Of a stretch of 64,000 nucleotides of DNA, positions 34,406-43,185 are shown one piece after another; position 1 is the first letter of the stretch; each line of letters begins with the position of its first letter. The stretch is taken from the NCBI RefSeq assembly GCF_033097525.1, contig NZ_CP109907.1:2356001-2420000 (forward strand), in the 5' to 3' direction. Under the pieces are notes generated by a model, which worked only from the letters and a program-made list of their open reading frames with translations, made no database searches and had not been told where the DNA came from. Position numbers and translations under genes: made by a program. Source of the DNA: Sphingobacterium sp. UGAL515B_05. Its GTDB lineage: Bacteria > Bacteroidota > Bacteroidia > Sphingobacteriales > Sphingobacteriaceae.

Positions 34406-36607
34406 ATGAAGGTAGTTTTTCAACTCAACCAGATGGACTGTGCTCCTGCATGCCTGGCTACCATTTCATTGTCTTATGGGAAAAACATTGATTTAACCTA
34501 TATCCGTGAACGCTGCATCGTAGGAAAGGATGGTGTATCATTGTGGAGCCTAAGGAACGTGGCCCAGGAACTGGGATATGACGCCAAGTCTGTGAAATTA
34601 TCTCTGCAGCAGCTGGACAATTGTCATTTACCTTGTATCCTTCACTGGAATAATAATCATTATGTGGTTCTGTATCGGATAGAGAAATCGCTTCGCAATA
34701 AAAGATATTTCAGGATTGCGGATCCAGGATATGGAACCTATCGTTGTGATGAAGATAAATTAGAGGAGAACTGGGTGAATGACGGAAAGAAAGGTATAGC
34801 ATTGTTCCTATCGCCCACGGAGGGATTCATGGAGAGTGATTTTCCCAAAAGCAGATCCATTACAGCCGCTTACCTGCTGCATTATCTGATTCCTTATTGG
34901 AAACAGGTCATGTGGATGGTTATATTGCTTTTGAGCGGGACGTTGATTTCAATCGGACTACCTATTCTGACACAGAGGCTGATTGACGAGGGTATAGGTA
35001 AAAAAGACCTTTCATTCACTACCAATATCTTGATGGCACAGGTTGCATTTTTCTCAGGGACGATCATAATCAGCGTAATGAGGAATTGGATTACCCTGTT
35101 ACTGGGTACCAAGATCAACATCGACATCATTTCTGAATTCATAAAAAAGACGTTGAAGCTTCCGTTAAAATATTTCGATGGAAGACTGCATGGTGATTTC
35201 AGCCAGCGGATAGTGGATCACGGTCGCGTGGAGACCTTCTTGACATCTCAAAGTACAGTTACGTTGTTTTCGGCAGTTACATTTGCGGCCTATCTTGTCA
35301 TATTATTTCATTATAAACCGCATTTACTCTCATTATATATGGTATTGACTGGTGTTTCACTGCTTTGGTCCCTATATTGGATGAAGAAAAGAAAGATGAT
35401 GGACCATCATCGTTTCCAGATAAAAGGTGAGAATCAACAAGCGGTCTATGAAATGGTAGGTGGAGTGACGGATTTGAAACTCAACTCATTGGAGGAGCAT
35501 ATTTCAAGGCAATGGACCGAGATACAGGAAAAGCTCCTTGCGGTAAACATCAAAATTCTGAAGGTTGAACAGCTTCAAGTCTCAGGGTTTGAATTCATCA
35601 ATCAATTCAAGAATGTCATTGTTACATTCCTGACGGCCTATTGGGTAATCAAAGGTGAGCTGACGCTTGGCGTGATGATCAGCATTTCCTTCATTGTTGG
35701 ACAATTGAACGGGCCCATAAATCAATTGGTCACCTTTTTCCGGTCACTTCAGGATGCCAAACTGAGTATGGAGAGACTTCGTGAGATACAGTTGCTGGAG
35801 GAGGAAGAAAGGTCGGGAATGGAATTGTTTAACAATGAAATTAAAGAAGGTGATGGTGTAGATACATTCCATGGAATCCAGATAAAGAAAATGTCATTTT
35901 CCTATGGGAACTCTGAGGGAGCCAGTGCATTGGAGGATATTGATCTGCATATTCCCAAAGGAAAGATCACGGCCATTGTCGGAGAAAGTGGTAGCGGGAA
36001 AACGACGCTGATGAAATTGCTTCTGAAGCTCTATGATCCAACCGACGGCGAGATATGGTACTCCAATCAGGACAGTAGGAATATCTCTCCAAAAAGCCTA
36101 CGGTCAAAAAGCGGTGTGGTCATGCAGGATGGTTTCATTTTCTCTGACACCATTGAGCGAAATATTGCATGCGATGACGTGGAAATAGAGAGAGAAAGAT
36201 TTGATTATGCCATCAAACTGGCCAACATTGACGATTTCATCTACGGGCTTCCGATGAGGGAGAAGACTTTAATCGGAGCAACGGGATTGGGAGTTTCAGG
36301 AGGCCAGCGGCAAAGGATCATGATTGCCAGGGCTGTATATGATGATCCCGAGTATCTGTTTTTTGATGAGGCGACGTCCGCTCTGGATGCTGAGAATGAG
36401 AGGGTGATCCATAGCCATCTGCAAAGCTTCTTCCGGGGAAGAACCGTGATCATCATTGCACACCGTCTTTCAACGGTAAAGGATGCCGATCAGATCGTTG
36501 TCCTAAGGAAGGGCAAGGTCGTCGAAATAGGCACTCATCTGGAACTGATAAAGACTGAGGGAGCTTATTATAACCTAGTCAGAAATCAACTTGAGCTGGG
36601 AAGATAG
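34406..36607 (+). CDS. Peptidase-domain ABC transporter (C39 peptidase plus exporter)
   Basis: A 733-residue bifunctional exporter. Residues 1-135 are a C39 peptidase: catalytic Cys in QMDCAPACLA (about residue 11), His in HWNNNHYVVLY and Asp in RIADPGYGTY. Five to six membrane helices follow (residues 160-430). The ATP-binding domain has Walker A GESGSGKTTL, signature GVSGGQRQR and Walker B YLFFDEATSALD. It removes the double-glycine leader of the precursor at 32039 and exports the product. It is the last gene of the operon, and five bases after its stop a fossil LytTR domain begins. Confidence 0.95.
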   Translation: MKVVFQLNQMDCAPACLATISLSYGKNIDLTYIRERCIVGKDGVSLWSLRNVAQELGYDAKSVKLSLQQLDNCHLPCILHWNNNHYVVLYRIEKSLRNKRYFRIADPGYGTYRCDEDKLEENWVNDGKKGIALFLSPTEGFMESDFPKSRSITAAYLLHYLIPYWKQVMWMVILLLSGTLISIGLPILTQRLIDEGIGKKDLSFTTNILMAQVAFFSGTIIISVMRNWITLLLGTKINIDIISEFIKKTLKLPLKYFDGRLHGDFSQRIVDHGRVETFLTSQSTVTLFSAVTFAAYLVILFHYKPHLLSLYMVLTGVSLLWSLYWMKKRKMMDHHRFQIKGENQQAVYEMVGGVTDLKLNSLEEHISRQWTEIQEKLLAVNIKILKVEQLQVSGFEFINQFKNVIVTFLTAYWVIKGELTLGVMISISFIVGQLNGPINQLVTFFRSLQDAKLSMERLREIQLLEEEERSGMELFNNEIKEGDGVDTFHGIQIKKMSFSYGNSEGASALEDIDLHIPKGKITAIVGESGSGKTTLMKLLLKLYDPTDGEIWYSNQDSRNISPKSLRSKSGVVMQDGFIFSDTIERNIACDDVEIERERFDYAIKLANIDDFIYGLPMREKTLIGATGLGVSGGQRQRIMIARAVYDDPEYLFFDEATSALDAENERVIHSHLQSFFRGRTVIIIAHRLSTVKDADQIVVLRKGKVVEIGTHLELIKTEGAYYNLVRNQLELGR

Positions 36608-36611
36608 CTAA

Positions 36612-36860
36612 GGAGAACGCGAATATATAAAAATCAATACGGTTGCGAAGAAGCACCTGACAATTAATTCCTTAGAGAAAAAAACATCAAGATATTACCT
36701 TAGGACAGATTTATGCTTATACCTAAATCATTTATAGTTAATGTCAGCTTGGTGAAGGCCGTTGGCGCGGAGAAATTAGTTATACGTGGAAAGCATCAAG
36801 AACATTCCTTTAAGCGTAACATACGGGGAGGAAGTCTTTAGCAGGTTGAATCTACGTTAG
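36612..36860 (+). pseudogene. Fossil of a LytTR response regulator C-terminus
   Basis: Reading the plus strand with two frame changes gives GEREYIKINTVAKKHLTINS (frame of 36612), then FMLIPKSFIVNVSLVKAVGA (from about 36710), then IPLSVTYGEEVFSRLNLR and a stop at 36858-36860. Each piece aligns with the end of the intact regulator at 28225-28926 (EGDREYIKINTVEKEYLTIN, RVHKSYIINIKLVRAVGP, IPLGSTYREEVFKKMNLR). An in-frame stop at 36701-36703 adds to the damage. The receiver half is absent; the fossil starts right after the transporter stop, so a rearrangement joined them here. Confidence 0.85.
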
Positions 36861-36891
36861 GGAATAAAATAGTTGCTAGTGGATATAGACT

Positions 36892-37117
36892 ATGGCGGAC
36901 GTTAGATTATTGGATAGATCCCAGGATTTTCACCGAGGAATTATATTTTAGCCCCTGCATCTGGCATTGGTCCCCCTGATATTTCTTTGGGCATATTCAG
37001 AAGCATAGGTGGAGCTGATAATTACCTGATTTTTGTGGGAAAGGACTGCCCTGTTTTTTTGCTGTGCTATTTCCTTTTCCCTGGTCGACTGGTCAGTTCC
37101 CGGTTACCAAAATTGTT
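36892..37117 (+). pseudogene. Fossil of a LytS-type kinase N-terminus
   Basis: From an ATG at 36892 the frame gives an N-terminus that aligns with the kinase at 27099-28214, with one in-frame stop (36949-36951), then LALVPLIFLWAYSEA (against LLIVVSFIFLLAYNDA). After a frameshift comes NYLIFVGKDCPVFLLCYFL (37020-37076, against YMYLFVAKDVCIFLICFFL). Similarity fades by about 37117. The order, regulator tail then kinase start, repeats that of the intact operon, so this is the remnant of a second two-component operon. The catalytic part is gone. The stretch 37118-37258 holds nothing I recognise. Confidence 0.75.
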
Positions 37118-37258
37118 TTTTTGTCCAAGTTCAATTTTGAAAATTTTGTTTTCATAAATTTTGATTTTAAAAAAGTTATTCCCTACTCTATTTAAAGGAT
37201 TTTCAGGATTCTCCTTACATGTAATTTTTGTATACCTACCGACCACCGGCGTCGATCA

Positions 37259-39619
37259 CTAGTTAGCTCTGTCTTTTTCCTCGAATTTGATCCATCTATT
37301 GTTCTGCTTTAATTTTGTATTGCCAAATGCATAGGTAACGGACAATACAACCCGACGATGGTCATTGTATTGATTGAACTCATCGCTATACCCATTATAG
37401 GAAGTATAGCCTCTATTCTTGATTGTTCTAAAAACATCATTGGCTACCAAACTAACCTGTAGCTGCTTTTCAAGTAAATTTGCCTTCACGCCGAGAGCTG
37501 TTTCAAATTGTCCCTTCATTTTTGTAGCGACATAATTATATGGGAAGCTCTGCCAGAAATTGACTAAAACTGAATAGCTCTTCTCTTTATTGAGTGCGAT
37601 CGTATTCTTGACATCATAAAAAAGGCTGCTCTGTGCCGTAGCCTGTATCTCAGCCACCGTTGGTTTTACCTTGATCCTATATCCGTTGACACTTACTGAG
37701 GTTTCCCAAATTTTAAACAGGGTATCGTAGTAACTGAGCGTTATTCCTGTATTGGTCTGATCGAATGCATTCTCAACGATATTACTGTAGATTCCATCAT
37801 TATACCTTGCTATGTTCACCCGTCCATCCTCGGTTTCACTTCTAAATAATGAAACATTAAATTTATTTTTGAAGGAATACCCTATTTCATAATTATTGCT
37901 GTAAGAGGGTTTCAAAGAAGGGTTACCGCTATTGTAGATATAAGGATTGGTATACCATCGGAAAGGGTTCAGGGATTCAAAGGATGGTCTGTTTATTCTT
38001 CTGGAAAAGCTTATTGTGAAATTATTCTCACTATTTGGTTTGTATTGAACATACATTGTGGGAAAGAACTTTCCATATTTATTTGAAATCGGCAATACAT
38101 CAGCATCTGAAGATGTTCCATTATATTTCGCAAATTCATATCTTAAACCTGCCTTGGCAGTCCAATATTTATTGATGTTAACGAGGGCACTGATATATCC
38201 GGCATAATTAGACTCATTATATTTGAAGATATTACTGTTTTTCGCTTCTTCATTCCATTCCCCATTGGTTTTGATGTAATATCCGACATCAGATCTATTT
38301 TTCAGTTCTGTATACTTTGCTCCTGCTTCGATATTTCCCCACTTGAAAGGTCGATAAAAATCCCCCTGACCGGAATAAACCTGTTAATTCATCATACTGG
38401 TATTATTGATTACATCAGAAAGATCATTTGTGGTCGTTACAAAATCATTATTCTTTTGAGCATGGTTATTCAATAAGTTTCCGGTAATGGTCACTTTAGT
38501 ACCCAGGGTATCCAGCTTAAGATCATAATAAAGACTGAAAAGATGCAATGGTGTCTTCCAATCCTGTTTTGACTTCGTGTGAAGAAGTGAATCCAACTTT
38601 TGTTCCGTATAATAATTAGTCTCATTCCCTGCATCCATTTTGTAATTGGATCGGCTGAAATCATAGATCAATCCAACATTTGACCGATCATTAAGCTTTA
38701 CATCCAAGCTGTAGTTCAGCCCTAGTGACAGTGAACGATCAACCCTAGTTTCATCGGTGGAAACCCTCATTCCATCTTTTAACAGATCTCTGGTTCCTAG
38801 CGGCTTATAGCCTACATCACTTTGTCTAAGTTTCAGGGAACTGGTCACCTTCTTTGCAGAAAAGTTGATGTTTGCTCCATTTCTGATGCCATTTTCATGA
38901 TTACGTTGATAAGTTGATGTCAAAGACGCATTCCAACCAAGAGATTTATTCTTTTTCAAAACGATATTCAAGATTCCGCTGTTACCTTCTGCATCATATT
39001 TAGAGGGAGGAGATGTAATGACCTCAATCTTTGCGATATCATCTGAACGTAGAGATTCAAGGTAACTGGTCAGTTCTGCTCCACTTAAATTCAATAGCCG
39101 GTCATTGATCATGACCGATAAGCTACTTTTCCCAACTATGGATATTTTATTGTCAAATACCGAAACCAATGGTGTAGATTTAACGGCATCCAGACCGCTC
39201 ATTCCTTGGGAAGCTATAGAATTTTCAACGTTATAAACGGTACGGTCAATCTTTCTTTCTACCAGTTTCTTTTTACCCACGGCAGTGACTTCATCGAGTA
39301 AATTTTCATTTTCAACCCTGATGATACCGACCTGTAGATCACTTTTGACTTCAATATTTCGTTCATCTAATTTCTTCCCCACGACATTAACCTTCAACAA
39401 ATATCCGCCCTGTGGGATTTTAAAGCTGAAAATTCCCGTACTATCGGTTTGTGTCTTGCCACTTATTCCGGTTTGATTCTGTGAAACCTCGACCAAGGCG
39501 TACTCTATAGGACGGTCATTACTGCCCAGTATCTTCCCATATACCTTAAAGTCTTGCGCCAAAACGGTTGAACTGAAAGTTCCGACACAAAAAACAACTA
39601 TAATAACTTGCTTAAACAT
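37259..39619 (-). pseudogene. OMP beta-barrel receptor interrupted by one nonsense codon
   Basis: The minus-strand frame from ATG 39619 to stop 37259 is continuous for about 786 codons except for one TAA at 38384-38386. The N-terminal part (411 residues: signal peptide MFKQVIIVVFCVGTFSSTVLAQ, carboxypeptidase-like domain, plug-like domain) and the C-terminal barrel part are both well preserved. The intervening 96 codons are also open. It is a paralogue of the receptor at 29578-31935 (plug regions NSGILNIVLKKN and NSGMINIQLKRS). A CAA-to-TAA change would explain the stop. It is either a recent pseudogene, a read-through gene, or a sequencing error. Confidence 0.85.
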
Positions 39620-40202
39620 CTTCTTGTAATTTCATTCCCTAAAATCCCAGCAACGCTCAGATTTTTATCTGGAGCAATATTCTACTAAAAACAAAAGGAA
39701 GGCAAATAGATTTTACGAACCCCCTGATTTTATCCTACAAACGATCTGACCATATCTATTTTACAGAAATGGAACATAATCACAATTCTCCATATATTAT
39801 TAGTAAAAGCCAGCGGACGGAATGAACCACTAAAAATATTATGACTGATAGTTTTTATAACAGGAACTATCATTGGGTTTCGCTGCAGAAATCGCAAGCG
39901 TTTGATTTTATCTTAGATAGTATTTTCCCTATTTGTTAGAAAACACATCATACTTTCTAAAAGACAATTATTTTCTGTAATTATTCCATATTAAAAAAAA
40001 GTACTTTAGTTGCACTATATCTTTAAACGGAGGAGAGAACAAAATATTTGGTACACGGTGAAGCCTTATTAAATTGGCCCATACCAAAGAAGAATTAAAT
40101 GGTAACTGTTGTTCTGTAATAATTTAGATAATAAATTCAATGATATTGATATCTGATAAAAAATGCTCACAATTGATCATCTTCGAAAATTACAAAAAGT
40201 AA
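39620..40202. other. Right-end intergenic region of the island
   Basis: About 580 A/T-rich bases between the broken receptor and the dnaK terminator. It contains stops in all frames, a GGAGGAG at 40028-40034 without a following ORF, and no integrase remnant or peptide gene that I could find. Confidence 0.5.
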
Positions 40203-40245
40203 AAATCCCTTGTAAATATCTAATTTACAAGGGATTTAATTTTTT
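40203..40245 (-). terminator. Island-borne terminator for dnaK
   Basis: A perfect 15-bp inverted repeat (40203-40217 with 40223-40237), AAATCCCTTGTAAAT and its complement, with a U run on the minus-strand transcript. It lies 26 bases past the dnaK stop and differs from the terminator beside the orphan repeat (22121-22157). Confidence 0.85.
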
Positions 40246-40263
40246 ATTGATTTTAATCAGTCC

Positions 40264-40350
40264 TTACTTCACTTCTTCGTAATCTACGTCAGTTACATCA
40301 TCACCACCTTGGTTTCCACCTTGAGCTTGACCTGCATCACCTTGAGGTTG
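40264..40350 (-). repeat. Right direct repeat: 3' end of the intact dnaK (87 bp)
   Basis: Identical to 22171-22257. It encodes the last 28 residues of DnaK and its stop codon. Beyond 40350 the sequence continues as normal dnaK; before 40264 it is island sequence. Confidence 0.95.
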
Positions 40351-42168
40351 TTGTGCACCGCCTTGTGAAGCAGCATACATTTCTTCAGAGGCAGCATTCC
40401 AAGCATTTTGCAATTCTTCAGAAGCAGCGTCGATATCAGCAAAGTTTTTCGCTTCGTAAGCAGCTTTTAATTTTGTTAAGCCAGCTTCAATTGGCGCTTT
40501 TTTATCTGCTGAAATTTTATCGCCATATTCTTTCAATTGTTTCTCCGTTGAGAAGATTAAAGCGTCAGCTGCATTTACTTTGTCAGCTTCTTCTTTCATT
40601 TTTTTGTCAGCATCAGCATTTGCTTCAGCTTCTTCTTTCATGCGTTTGATTTCGTCGTCAGACAAACCTGAAGATGCTTCGATACGGATATTTTGTTCTT
40701 TTCCAGTAGCTTTATCTTTTGCAGATACTTTGATGATACCATTCGCATCAATATCAAAAGTAACTTCGATTTGAGGAACGCCACGAGGAGCTGGTGGAAT
40801 GTCATTCAAATGGAAACGGCCGATAGTACGGTTTTGGTTTGCCATAGGACGTTCACCTTGTAAGATGTGAATTTCTACAGATGGCTGATTGTCTGAAGCA
40901 GTAGAGAACGTTTCCGATTTTTTAGTTGGAATTGTTGTATTTGCTTCGATCAATTTAGTCATCACACCACCCATTGTCTCAATACCTAATGAAAGTGGAG
41001 TAACATCCAATAATAAAACGTCTTTTACTTCACCTGTCAATACACCACCTTGGATAGCAGCACCTAAAGCGACAACTTCATCCGGGTTTACACCTTTAGA
41101 AGGCTCTTTTCCGAAAAATGCTTTTACAGCATCAACGATTGCAGGGATACGCGTAGAACCACCTACTAAGATAATTTCGTCAATATCAGATTTGCTGAAA
41201 CCAGCATTTTTCAATGCAGACTCACAAGGAGCAATTGTTCTCTTGATCAAGTCAGCAGCCAAAGCCTCAAATTTAGCGCGTGATAATGAACGAACTAAGT
41301 GTTTTGGACCAGTTGCATCAGCAGTGATATATGGCAAGTTGATTTCAGTAGAAGTTGCGCTTGATAATTCAATTTTCGCTTTCTCAGCAGCTTCTTTCAA
41401 ACGTTGCAATGCCATTGGGTCTTTTTTCAAGTCAAAGCCATTGTTTTCACTTTTGAATTCTTCGTTCAACCAGTTGATGATTACGTTATCAAAGTCATCA
41501 CCACCTAAGTGTGTATCACCGTCAGTAGATTTAACTTCAAATACACCGTCACCTAATTCCAATACCGAAACGTCATGTGTACCACCACCACAGTCAAACA
41601 CAACAATTTTCATGTCTTTGTGTGCTTTATCCAAACCGTAAGCTAAAGCTGCAGCTGTAGGTTCGTTGATGATACGTTTTACAGATAAACCAGCGATTTC
41701 ACCAGCTTCTTTTGTTGCTTGACGTTGTGCGTCGTTGAAATATGCAGGAACTGTAATAACAGCTTCAGTTACTTCTTGACCTAAGAAATCCTCAGCTGTT
41801 TTCTTCATTTTTTGAAGAATCATTGCAGAGATCTCTTGTGGTGTATATTTGCGGTCATCAATTTCTACACGAGGTGTATTGTTGTCACCTTTAACGATTT
41901 TATAAGGTACGTGTTCAGCTTCTTTCACAGCTTCATCGTATGAAAGTCCCATAAAACGTTTGATGGAATAAATAGTTTTATGCGGGTTAGTAATTGCTTG
42001 ACGCTTTGCTGGGTCCCCAACTTTGCGCTCGCCACCTTCTACGAAAGCTACGATCGAAGGAGTTGTACGTTTACCTTCGTTGTTCGTAATTACTACAGGC
42101 TCGTTACCTTCCATTACGGCAACACATGAGTTTGTAGTACCTAAGTCAATTCCTATAATTTTAGACAT
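40264..42168 (-). CDS. dnaK: Chaperone DnaK (Hsp70)
   Basis: A 634-residue Hsp70. The ATPase domain starts [20 protein letters not shown], with [38 protein letters not shown] and [11 protein letters not shown]; the substrate-binding domain has [17 protein letters not shown] and a C-terminal lid. It folds proteins with DnaJ and GrpE. The end is the usual acidic EEVK with a Gly/Gln-rich linker. [12 protein letters not shown] has Cys and His where many DnaK proteins have LGGGTFDVSI. The gene is complete only because the right repeat supplies its last 28 codons; downstream of it lies the island. No HrcA/CIRCE element is seen upstream. Confidence 0.98.
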   Translation of the reverse strand: MSKIIGIDLGTTNSCVAVMEGNEPVVITNNEGKRTTPSIVAFVEGGERKVGDPAKRQAITNPHKTIYSIKRFMGLSYDEAVKEAEHVPYKIVKGDNNTPRVEIDDRKYTPQEISAMILQKMKKTAEDFLGQEVTEAVITVPAYFNDAQRQATKEAGEIAGLSVKRIINEPTAAALAYGLDKAHKDMKIVVFDCGGGTHDVSVLELGDGVFEVKSTDGDTHLGGDDFDNVIINWLNEEFKSENNGFDLKKDPMALQRLKEAAEKAKIELSSATSTEINLPYITADATGPKHLVRSLSRAKFEALAADLIKRTIAPCESALKNAGFSKSDIDEIILVGGSTRIPAIVDAVKAFFGKEPSKGVNPDEVVALGAAIQGGVLTGEVKDVLLLDVTPLSLGIETMGGVMTKLIEANTTIPTKKSETFSTASDNQPSVEIHILQGERPMANQNRTIGRFHLNDIPPAPRGVPQIEVTFDIDANGIIKVSAKDKATGKEQNIRIEASSGLSDDEIKRMKEEAEANADADKKMKEEADKVNAADALIFSTEKQLKEYGDKISADKKAPIEAGLTKLKAAYEAKNFADIDAASEELQNAWNAASEEMYAASQGGAQQPQGDAGQAQGGNQGGDDVTDVDYEEVK

Positions 42169-42300
42169 ATCTTGTGTTTTAATTTTTTACTTAAATAAAT
42201 TCTATCAGTCTATTATCAACCCTTATGCCAATCCAAAAGTTTTGTGAAAAAAACACTATTTGTCATCAATTTGTCTTTAGGTACTGCCAAACTGACATTT

Positions 42301-43185
42301 TCAATACACCAGTTGCTCTAATATCCTTTTTTTTGCTGACTCGTTTTGGCGATTGCGTGGCATATATCTGCCAAAGATTTCCGAGAATTCAGCAAGTTTC
42401 ATTTTTTTTGATTTCTTATCCCGCCAATCAGAAGGAACAAGTTTATTGGTATAGGCGATATTTGTAGCCCAATATTGAATGTGCATTTCTGGGATGACGA
42501 GCCCCAATATCATTCCTGGAAGGCCGTGGCTCAAGGCTGGTCCTGCCGATACTGGGATTTCTTCGGAATAGTAAGCAATCAGATAGAGTGAGTCTTTGGT
42601 GGCACCGTTGACTCTGTGGCAGTTTACACCAGCAATATTGCGGAACTCCTCCGTGAAACGCCAAGTGATGCTGTCCAATGTTTCCGAAAGAATGTATTTT
42701 TCGTCGATGTCAAGCTGGATGTCTGCTGTACCAGCTTTCAGATCCTGGTAGAGGACTTTGCCGTTCTTGTTGGCCCCACCTCTAAATTGTCCTCTTTGGT
42801 TTCCTCCGCTTCGGGCCGCGCCCTGAGATCTGCCCCCCCGGCCATTTGCCGAAGTTATTGTAGGTGCTGCCATTTTTACTTCAGCACGTTGTTTTTCGGT
42901 ACCCTGGCTTTCCTCGGGCATCAACACGGTAGAATTCTCATCAAAGTAAAAGTTTAACTTTTCTGTATGTGAATCCGGTACCTTGTCGAGATATTCCATC
43001 ATTCCCATACCCCTGTCCATTCCTTTCGAGTTCATGTCGTTGGACATCTGCCGAAGGCGTGCTTTTGTGTAGGTAACTTTGTCAAAACTAATGGTACCCC
43101 TACTGCCGAAATAGGCGTATTGCGCCTGAAGCGATAAGCCATACAAGCAGCAGATGATTAGTGTTAAATATATTTTTTTAATCAT
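42301..43185 (-). CDS. GLPGLI family protein
   Basis: A 294-residue protein with the signal peptide MIKKIYLTLIICCLYGLSLQ and the family signature GLPGMILGLVIPEMHIQYWA in the C-terminal third. GLPGLI proteins are secreted or outer-membrane-associated and of unknown function. The middle (about residues 95-130) is a low-complexity Gly/Arg/Gln-rich stretch (GGRSQGAARSGGNQRGQFRG), which is unusual. Its start overlaps the end of the receptor gene upstream by 8 bases, so the two are translationally coupled and likely act as a pair. Confidence 0.9.
   Translation of the reverse strand: MIKKIYLTLIICCLYGLSLQAQYAYFGSRGTISFDKVTYTKARLRQMSNDMNSKGMDRGMGMMEYLDKVPDSHTEKLNFYFDENSTVLMPEESQGTEKQRAEVKMAAPTITSANGRGGRSQGAARSGGNQRGQFRGGANKNGKVLYQDLKAGTADIQLDIDEKYILSETLDSITWRFTEEFRNIAGVNCHRVNGATKDSLYLIAYYSEEIPVSAGPALSHGLPGMILGLVIPEMHIQYWATNIAYTNKLVPSDWRDKKSKKMKLAEFSEIFGRYMPRNRQNESAKKRILEQLVY

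Larger units (their letters stand above)
22258..40350. mobile_element. Putative genomic island (about 18.1 kb) in the 3' end of dnaK carrying RiPP genes
   Basis: The segment lies between two direct copies of the last 87 bp of dnaK; one copy restores the full reading frame. This is the pattern left by site-specific integration into a gene's 3' end. The content is accessory: two RiPP biosynthesis loci, signalling genes and decayed duplicates. The right copy is followed inside the island by a different terminator from the left copy. I found no integrase, transposase or mobilisation gene, so the mechanism is inferred. Simple duplication during recombination is the alternative. Confidence 0.7.

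Noticed and set aside
40021..40100. GGAGGAG with a TATCTTTA box as a possible small gene start at the island's right end
   Set aside because: No ORF longer than a few codons follows in the right place.
22258..40263. Integrase or transposase inside the island
   Set aside because: I searched the ORFs and translated the gene-poor ends (28927-29309, 36861-37258, 39620-40202) by eye and found none; the only recognisable fossils are of signalling genes and a receptor.
40889..41641. 250-aa plus-strand ORF opposite dnaK
   Set aside because: Antisense shadow caused by strong codon bias in dnaK; no start signals or known motif.
42210..42235. Sigma-54-like TGGCAT-N5-TTGAT upstream of dnaK (minus strand)
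   Set aside because: The -12 element has A in place of the essential C, and no enhancer-binding regulator is nearby. A chance match is more likely.
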